DNA from: Pedobacter changchengzhani
GTDB lineage: Bacteria; Bacteroidota; Bacteroidia; Sphingobacteriales; Sphingobacteriaceae
Direction: 5' to 3'
Assembly (NCBI RefSeq): GCF_004354365.1
Contig: NZ_SJCY01000016.1
Location: 1 to 59,303 of the forward strand
DNA: 59,303 bases
Each line of letters starts with the position of its first letter. Position 1 is the first letter of the stretch. The notes under the pieces were generated by a model that saw only the letters and a program-made list of their open reading frames with translations, had not been told where the DNA came from and did not search any database. The translations under genes and the position numbers were made by a program. Shown here piece by piece: positions 53,991-59,303 of this stretch.

Positions 53991-56477
53991 TTAAAGTTTC
54001 AACGTACGTAACCTTAATGCGTTAACAATAACCGAAACCGAACTAAAACTCATCGCCAATGCGGCAATCATAGGAGATAATAAAAGTCCGAAGAAAGGAT
54101 ACAAAATACCCGCAGCAACCGGAATGCCCAAAGAATTGTAAATAAACGCGAAGAAAAGGTTTTGCTTAATGTTTTTCATCACGGCATGACTAAGGTTTTT
54201 TGCTTTTACAATACCCAATAAGTCGCCTTTTACCAATGTAATTTTGGCACTTTCTATCGCCACATCCGTTCCTGTTCCCATAGCAATGCCAATATCTGCT
54301 TGAGCCAATGCTGGTGCATCGTTTATTCCATCGCCGGCCATTGCCACAATTTTTCCCTTGGCCTGCAAATTTTTAATGTATGCTAATTTATCCTGTGGCA
54401 AACAACTCGCTTTAAAATCGCTAAGATTCAATTCAGAAGCGACTGCTTTGGCTGTTTTTTCGTTATCACCTGTAAGCATAATTACTTCCACGCCTTGACG
54501 TTTTAACTCTTTTATCGCTTCCAAACTAGAAGCTTTAATTGCGTCCGTTATTGTAATATAGCCAACTACTTTTTTATTTATGGCGATATAAGAGACCGTT
54601 TTACCTAGTTTTTGCGCCGCAATTACTTCTTCCTCTATGGCCTTGAATTCAGAAACTTCCTCTTGCTCCATTAGTTTATGGTTTCCGAGACTAATTTTTT
54701 CATCATTGATAAAGCCAATAACGCCTTTTCCCGTTATGGATTCAAATTTTTCTACTTTTTGAAGCTTTGCATTTTTAGATTTTGCAAAATTAACCATTGC
54801 AGCAGCCAAAGGATGTTCGCTATTTTGATTGATAGATGCTACCTTACCCAACACATCAACTTCAGATCCCTCTTTTACCACAATTTTTTCTACTGATGGT
54901 TTTCCTTCTGTTAAAGTTCCCGTCTTATCGGTAATTAAAACATCTATTTTGTTCATGTTTTCAATGGCTTCGGCATTTTTTATCAGCACACCATTTTGGG
55001 CACCTTTACCCACACCAACCATAACCGACATCGGCGTTGCCAAACCTAATGCACACGGGCAAGCAATAATTAATACTGCAATTGCATTTACCAAAGCATA
55101 AACCAATTTCGGTTCTGGCCCAAATTGCCACCAAATTACAAACGTAATTACCGAAATTAAAACCACAATGGGCACAAAATATTTAGCAACCTTGTCAACT
55201 ACGTTTTGAATTGGTGCACGCGAATGACTTGCATCGCTAACCATTTTTACAATTTGAGACAATAAAGTTTCTGCTCCTACTTTTTCGGCAATCATTAAAA
55301 ATGATTTTGTACCGTTTATCGTTCCCGAACTCACTAAATCGTCTTTCGTTTTATCTACTGGAATAGGTTCTCCTGTAATCATCGACTCATCAATAGTGCT
55401 ACTGCCTTCGGTTATTTTTCCATCAACAGGAATTTTTTCTCCAGGTTTTACCCTAATCAGGTCGCCTTTATTAATATCATGAATGGAAATTACTTTTTCT
55501 ACGCCATCCACAACTAAAGTTGCTTCCGTTGGTGCTAATTTTAACAATTCTTTAATTGCGCCACTTGTTTTGCTATGGGCTTTTGCTTCGAGCAATTGAC
55601 CTAATAAAACCAAGGTTAAAACAACCACGGTCGCTTCGAAATATAAATGCACCGTTCCACCAGCGGTTTTAAATTCTACCGGAAAAAGCGACGGAAACAG
55701 CATGCCAAAAATACTGAACAGAAACGCCACTCCCGTACCTATTCCAATTAGGGTAAACATGTTTAAATTCCATGTGATAATGGATTTCCAAGCACGCTCA
55801 AAAAACATCCAACAGGTGTAAAATACCACAGGAATTGTTAAAATAAACTGAACCCAATTCCAATATTTTAAATCCATTATTTGAAATAAAGGATTATTTG
55901 GAATCATTTCAGACATAGAGATTATAAACACCGGAATGGTAAAAAGAAGCGATAATTTCATCTTTTTAGATAAACCCAAATAAGTTTTATCTTCCTCTGA
56001 CGATGTTGGTTGCATCGGCACCAAATCCATACCGCAAATCGGGCAACTTCCGGGCTTATCTTGAATAATTTCGGGATGCATCGGACAAGTATATTGCGCC
56101 GTTTGAACTAGAGGCGTTTGTTTTACCAAATCCATACCACAAACCGGACAATCGCCTGCTTTATCATATACCTTATCGCCTTCGCAATGCATCGGGCAGT
56201 AAAATTTGCCAACCTCATTTGGTTTTGAAACAGATTTCTCTTTTGGAGCTTCTTCCATTTCATCGTCAAGCATTCCTATTTTATAACTCCCTCCATCTTC
56301 CAATAAAGCTTTTTTAAAGTTTTCGATAGGAATATGATTTTCCATTTCGATCGTTGCTAACTTTTCTGTTAAACTAACATCTACTTTCGAAACGCCCTGC
56401 ACCTCACTCAAAATCTTTTCCACATGGCTTCGGCAACCATTGCATGTCATTCCAGCTATTTTATATTGATGTTTCAT
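53991..56477 (-). CDS. copA: CopA-type copper-exporting P1B ATPase with HMA and two HMBD domains
   Basis: An 828-residue inner-membrane copper pump. N-terminal HMA (YKIAGMTCNGCRSHVEKIL, CxxC near 12-15), then two HMBD fingers (FYCPMHCEGDK...CPVCGMDL and YTCPMHPEIIQ...CPICGMDL, about 92-160), eight membrane helices, the actuator loop TGEPIPVDK, the CPC metal site in IACPCALGLATP, the phosphorylation site DKTGTLTEG, the N-domain SEHPLAAAM and the hinge MLTGDNEKTA with GDGINDAPAL. Family and metal class (Cu+) are firm from CPC. It follows the CopZ gene by 64 bp. Confidence 0.95.
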   Translation of the reverse strand: MKHQYKIAGMTCNGCRSHVEKILSEVQGVSKVDVSLTEKLATIEMENHIPIENFKKALLEDGGSYKIGMLDDEMEEAPKEKSVSKPNEVGKFYCPMHCEGDKVYDKAGDCPVCGMDLVKQTPLVQTAQYTCPMHPEIIQDKPGSCPICGMDLVPMQPTSSEEDKTYLGLSKKMKLSLLFTIPVFIISMSEMIPNNPLFQIMDLKYWNWVQFILTIPVVFYTCWMFFERAWKSIITWNLNMFTLIGIGTGVAFLFSIFGMLFPSLFPVEFKTAGGTVHLYFEATVVVLTLVLLGQLLEAKAHSKTSGAIKELLKLAPTEATLVVDGVEKVISIHDINKGDLIRVKPGEKIPVDGKITEGSSTIDESMITGEPIPVDKTKDDLVSSGTINGTKSFLMIAEKVGAETLLSQIVKMVSDASHSRAPIQNVVDKVAKYFVPIVVLISVITFVIWWQFGPEPKLVYALVNAIAVLIIACPCALGLATPMSVMVGVGKGAQNGVLIKNAEAIENMNKIDVLITDKTGTLTEGKPSVEKIVVKEGSEVDVLGKVASINQNSEHPLAAAMVNFAKSKNAKLQKVEKFESITGKGVIGFINDEKISLGNHKLMEQEEVSEFKAIEEEVIAAQKLGKTVSYIAINKKVVGYITITDAIKASSLEAIKELKRQGVEVIMLTGDNEKTAKAVASELNLSDFKASCLPQDKLAYIKNLQAKGKIVAMAGDGINDAPALAQADIGIAMGTGTDVAIESAKITLVKGDLLGIVKAKNLSHAVMKNIKQNLFFAFIYNSLGIPVAAGILYPFFGLLLSPMIAALAMSFSSVSVIVNALRLRTLKL

Positions 56478-56541
56478 TTTTCAGTATTAAAATTCAAAAT
56501 TTCGCAATTATTTAATTCGTAAATCGGCAATTTCGGTTCCT

Positions 56542-56742
56542 TTATAAATTTTCGATGCCATAATTCCCCAACGCATCCTTAAAAACTGCTAATGGAATTG
56601 GTTTGGTCATCTCAATTGTTGCTGATTTATCTTGCAGATTTACCTCGACTTTACTAACGCCTTGTACGTTGCTTAAAGCTTTTTGCACGTGGCTAACGCA
56701 ACCGCCACAGCTCATTCCAGTAATTTTATATTTATTTTCCAT
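56542..56742 (-). CDS. copZ: CopZ-like heavy-metal-associated chaperone
   Basis: A 66-residue single HMA domain: KYKITGMSCGGCVSHVQKAL with the CxxC metal site (residues 12-15) and the beta-alpha-beta-beta-alpha-beta pattern ending IENL. Its sequence is close to the N-terminal HMA of the following CopA (SKVEVNLQDKSATIEM versus SKVDVSLTEKLATIEM), so it most likely delivers Cu(I) to that pump. Confidence 0.93.
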   Translation of the reverse strand: MENKYKITGMSCGGCVSHVQKALSNVQGVSKVEVNLQDKSATIEMTKPIPLAVFKDALGNYGIENL

Positions 56743-56821
56743 CTCGTATAATATTTATCGTACAAAGTTGAACAAATACAGCAAAATTGCATTACATAAT
56801 TTTGGATTTTGTTTACAAGAT

Positions 56822-57382
56822 TTAGAGATCATCGATTTCGTTTCGATGTTGATTTTTTGAATATTTAAATGCACTTGGCGTAGCGCCAGTTATTTTTTTA
56901 AACTGAGTGCTTAAATGTGCAACGCTACTGTATTGAAGTTTATCTGCAATTTCGCTGAGCGTGAGTTGGTCATACATCAAAAACTCTTTCACCCGTTCAA
57001 TTTTCTGAATGATATAAAATTTTTCAATCGTTCTTCCCTCAACCTCAGAAAATAGGTGGCTTAAAAAGCTGTAATCTTGCGATAATTGTTGCGATAAGTA
57101 ATCTGAAAGATTGACTCTGCTTTCGTTATCGTGATGATGAACTAACCCTACAATAACATTTTTAATTTTTTCGATCGTTTTGCTTCGCTTATCATCTAAA
57201 AGTTCAAAACCTAATACAAGCAAGTTTTCAATTAAAATATCTTTAGTGTCTTCAATATCCTCTTCTCTAATTTCAACTTCGCCTAGCTCGACTGAAATAG
57301 GGTGCAGTCCAACTTTTTCAAGTTCAGACTGCACTACCATTTTACATCGATTACACACCATATTTTTGATGTATATTTTCAT
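56822..57382 (-). CDS. AraC-family regulator with N-terminal CxxC metal-binding domain
   Basis: A 186-residue protein. The first ~65 residues (MKIYIKNMVCNRCKMVVQSE...) look like an HMA-type fold with a CNRC pair at about residues 10-13. The rest contains a helical linker and an AraC-type double helix-turn-helix: LTLSEIADKLQYSSVAHLSTQFKKITGATPSAFK. The start codon overlaps the stop of the DUF3347 gene as TAATG, so the two are translationally coupled. The likely role is copper-sensing control of this cluster; binding and effector are inference. No full AraC ligand domain is present. Confidence 0.85.
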   Translation of the reverse strand: MKIYIKNMVCNRCKMVVQSELEKVGLHPISVELGEVEIREEDIEDTKDILIENLLVLGFELLDDKRSKTIEKIKNVIVGLVHHHDNESRVNLSDYLSQQLSQDYSFLSHLFSEVEGRTIEKFYIIQKIERVKEFLMYDQLTLSEIADKLQYSSVAHLSTQFKKITGATPSAFKYSKNQHRNEIDDL

Positions 57383-58254
57383 TACTTAATCGTTTCTAAG
57401 TTAGCACCACAACCCAACATTTTTGAGCCATAATATGGATTTGTAATTGTGTTTTCTTTGCTCAACCAATTTGCACCTTTTCCGCCATTTGCCATTGGGC
57501 AATGTTGATAGTAAATAGGTATTTCTTGTTTTGAAATTTTCATTAGTTTGTACATGTTTTCTGAAAGGGCAACAAATTGATCTCGTTGGCGAGATGCATC
57601 TTTGCTATCTGCCATTTGTTTAGCTTCTTCTTTTAAATCTGTTTGAACTTTCATCCAAACCGTATGCACATCCATTGGCAGTTTATCCATTTCAATAGCA
57701 TTCAAGGCTGTTAAAAGTGTTGTTGATTTTTCGGAAGTTATATCGCCGTTAGTTTGCACTAAAGCATCTTTAACAGAAAAATAATTGTCAAAAACAGCTT
57801 TTAACTGATTGCTTTCTTGTGCGTTCATTGGCATTTTATGTGTAGCATGATCTGTGCTGTCCATTGGCATTTTGGATTGATCAGCCATTTTCATTCCTTT
57901 TGTGGAAAGCGGGTTTCTGTCATATTTGCAACATCCATGAAGGTTGTTATAAACATCATTAGGTGCAAGAAATTGCTCACTATCGTAACCAACTAAAGCA
58001 ATACGCTTCAATATTTCGTCTTGATTTGTTTGTTTAGCATCATAAGTAAGTGTTGCCATACTGGTATCCTTATTCCAATCTACGTTGGAAACATTTTTTA
58101 TATTACCTGCTTTCTCAATGGTTTTTTCGCACATTCCGCAGTTTCCATAAATTTTAACCGTTTCGGTTTTAGCATTTTTAATTTGTGCATAGCACGATAT
58201 AAACGATAGCGACATTACAGTAGCCATCAACATTGTTGCAATTGATTTTTTCAT
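57382..58254 (-). CDS. secreted HMA + DUF3347 protein
   Basis: A 290-residue exported protein. After a signal peptide ending near ISCYA comes an HMA-like domain with GNCGMCEKTIEKAG (CxxC), a Met/His linker (KMADQSKMPMDSTDHATHKMPM), and the DUF3347 domain about residues 145-290, with FDNYFSVKDALVQTNGD and the conserved end QHCPMANGGKGANWLSKEN. DUF3347 is seen with copper and silver efflux systems of Bacteroidota and probably binds metal in the periplasm. A lipoprotein form is possible, as a Cys lies at the end of the hydrophobic stretch (SFISC). Confidence 0.85.
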   Translation of the reverse strand: MKKSIATMLMATVMSLSFISCYAQIKNAKTETVKIYGNCGMCEKTIEKAGNIKNVSNVDWNKDTSMATLTYDAKQTNQDEILKRIALVGYDSEQFLAPNDVYNNLHGCCKYDRNPLSTKGMKMADQSKMPMDSTDHATHKMPMNAQESNQLKAVFDNYFSVKDALVQTNGDITSEKSTTLLTALNAIEMDKLPMDVHTVWMKVQTDLKEEAKQMADSKDASRQRDQFVALSENMYKLMKISKQEIPIYYQHCPMANGGKGANWLSKENTITNPYYGSKMLGCGANLETIK

Positions 58255-58381
58255 TATAGGATTATGTTAGCTACAGAATTAAATAATTCCGTATTATTTT
58301 GAAAATTTATGGTTTTGAAAAAGAAAGAAAGCAAAGAAATCACTTTCGTTTGAACAGTTCTATGGCTGTAAAAAAGTAAAA

Positions 58382-58750
58382 TCAGCTTATATTTGGGGGT
58401 GTCCAAATAGAGTAAAAACCCGAAGTAAGGTAAGTTTCTACGTAAGAGAATTTTTGATCATTATTTAATACCTCGAAATTTTTGGTATTGATTTCTTGCG
58501 TATCCAATATTGTTAAATTGTAGTGTACGGCAACACAATGGCAAGATTTATGGTTGCAGCCATCGTTACAATTATCTTTGTGACTTGCCTGATGCGTTCC
58601 ATCCTCACAACATTCTTTGCTAATTGTCTTTTTGGGATTATCTTTTTTGGTACAAGATTTTTCAGTTTTCGAACCACATGCAAAAGTCACACTTGGTATC
58701 GAAGCGAAACCAAGCATAGAGATCAGCAATATGATAAAACTTTTTGTCAT
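58382..58750 (-). CDS. Cys/His-rich secreted protein, first gene of the copper cluster
   Basis: A 122-residue protein with a signal peptide ending near VTFA. The mature N-terminal half holds about ten Cys and several His (CGSKTEKSC, ECCEDGTHQASHKDNCNDGC, HKSCHC), which strongly suggests metal binding. The C-terminal half ends FYSIWTPPNIS. I do not recognise a named family. It has a promoter box 13 nt upstream and lies 127 bp before the DUF3347 gene on the same strand, so it likely heads the copper cluster transcript. Confidence 0.7.
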   Translation of the reverse strand: MTKSFIILLISMLGFASIPSVTFACGSKTEKSCTKKDNPKKTISKECCEDGTHQASHKDNCNDGCNHKSCHCVAVHYNLTILDTQEINTKNFEVLNNDQKFSYVETYLTSGFYSIWTPPNIS

Positions 58751-58763
58751 TGTTTCTAAAACC

Positions 58764-58771
58764 CAAATTTA
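58764..58771 (-). promoter_or_regulatory. -7 box (TAAATTTG) at the head of the copper cluster
   Basis: Exact minus-strand TAnnTTTG match 13 nt before the Cys/His-rich gene. The nearest candidate site for copper-dependent control of the cluster. Confidence 0.5.
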
Positions 58772-59303
58772 CGAGTTTTGTTTGGTAAAATCTTAAGTAA
58801 ATTTTTGCTTTTATAAGCGTTTCAGATTCAAGTTATTTAACCGTAGTTGTTTGCCAATATGGTGAACGAGGGAATTATTTATCGTCCCGAATTAATTTTA
58901 TGCTAATGATTAGAAGGTGTTTCCCTTTACGAAAAGTGACGAAAACTAAAAATTTCCCCGCAGATTTAAAAGGATAAAAACCTCAGATTATCACAGATTT
59001 AAAAAACTGAAGAACCAATACCATCTTATTAAATCTGCGAACTTTCTGCGAAATCTGTGGCAGAAGCTAAATCCTATTATTTGCTAAATAAGGGAATAAA
59101 ACAATTTTTGAGACATTTCTTAGAAAATTTGGTCGTTTACAATATGCAACCTTTGTTATTAGCACTAAAATTCTGGTTTAAACCTGTATTCTATGGTTTT
59201 TACAAGAAAAAAGGCAATTATTTTTTGAGAAGCATTATTTTAGATATGCCCTCTGAATTTCTTTTATGCAATCATCTCTGCAAGATATGGGGTTCCTCTT
59301 TTT
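58772..59303. other. right-edge spacer, with a weak partial frame
   Basis: No convincing gene. CGCAGATTTAAA...AAATCTGCG (about 58960-59040) forms a loose inverted repeat of a type common between genes here. A plus-strand frame opens at ATG 59144 (MQPLLLALKFWFKPVF...) and runs off the window end after 53 codons, but it has no recognised domain, and the same frame is open further upstream to 59033, so it may be chance. Confidence 0.3.

Noticed and set aside
1..59303. tRNA genes
   Set aside because: No segment with a T-loop of the GGTTCGANTCC kind and matching acceptor stem was seen by eye; this is not a substitute for a tRNA search.

Overview
The window reads as chromosomal DNA of a Bacteroidota bacterium, most likely Sphingobacteriaceae (Pedobacter-like). 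The grounds are low GC content, -7 promoter boxes of the form TAnnTTTG, Bacteroidota-typical protein families (DnaE with an N-terminal exonuclease, DUF3078, DUF4870, OMP_b-brl_3-type barrels, DUF3347), and intergenic spaces filled with short palindromic or tandem repeats. No rRNA, tRNA, CRISPR array or prophage was found. The only transposase-like gene is a REP-associated one (RAYT).

Layout. 1-1.7 kb: gene-free, with three minus-strand promoter-like boxes, eight ~88-bp tandem repeats and a GC-rich structured element. 1.7-4.9 kb: glycyl-tRNA synthetase, a secreted CAP-domain protein and a GtrA-like membrane protein. 5.3-14.5 kb: phenylalanine/tyrosine catabolism (aromatic amino acid hydroxylase with a following SDR, fumarylacetoacetate hydrolase, homogentisate dioxygenase, 4-hydroxyphenylpyruvate dioxygenase, a flavin-reductase-like protein), with small membrane and NlpC/P60 genes between. 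14.5-23.8 kb: a candidate small RNA, a GH19 chitinase, a poxB-peroxiredoxin-DsbA operon, DUF58 and DUF3078 genes, two tandem PQQ-type sugar dehydrogenase lipoproteins and thioredoxin. 23.9-28.3 kb: dnaE. 28.4-29.9 kb: RAYT gene embedded in 12 REP-like palindromes. 30-37.4 kb: DJ-1/PfpI protein, a secreted CBM9/DOMON-like protein paired with an outer-membrane barrel, malate dehydrogenase, a retropepsin-like protease with a duplicated 5' end, and a membrane protein overlapping a truncated hemoglobin. 38.2-50 kb: two large multi-PAS histidine kinases, the Kup potassium transporter, a DUF3891 protein and pyrD.

50.6-58.8 kb is an all-minus copper-resistance cluster. In transcription order it holds a Cys/His-rich secreted protein, an HMA+DUF3347 protein, an AraC-type regulator with a CxxC N-terminal domain, a CopZ-like chaperone, a CopA-type P-ATPase with two extra heavy-metal-binding domains, a Met/Lys-rich secreted protein, a DUF305 membrane protein, and a multicopper oxidase fused to a CopB-like C-terminal domain. 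The likely scheme is sensing by the AraC protein, cytoplasmic capture by CopZ, export by CopA, and periplasmic binding and oxidation by the secreted proteins.

The most interesting signals are: two palindromic repeats that appear to be inserted in frame inside the multicopper oxidase; the REP/RAYT locus; a terminator-capped candidate small RNA upstream of the chitinase; a 33-codon ORF just before hmgA; the apparent loss of a conserved active-site His in both PQQ-dehydrogenase paralogs; a histidine kinase ending in a SpoIIAA/STAS-like domain; and a regulator that joins a metal-binding fold to an AraC DNA-binding domain. All calls come from reading the sequence only; no database search was possible.
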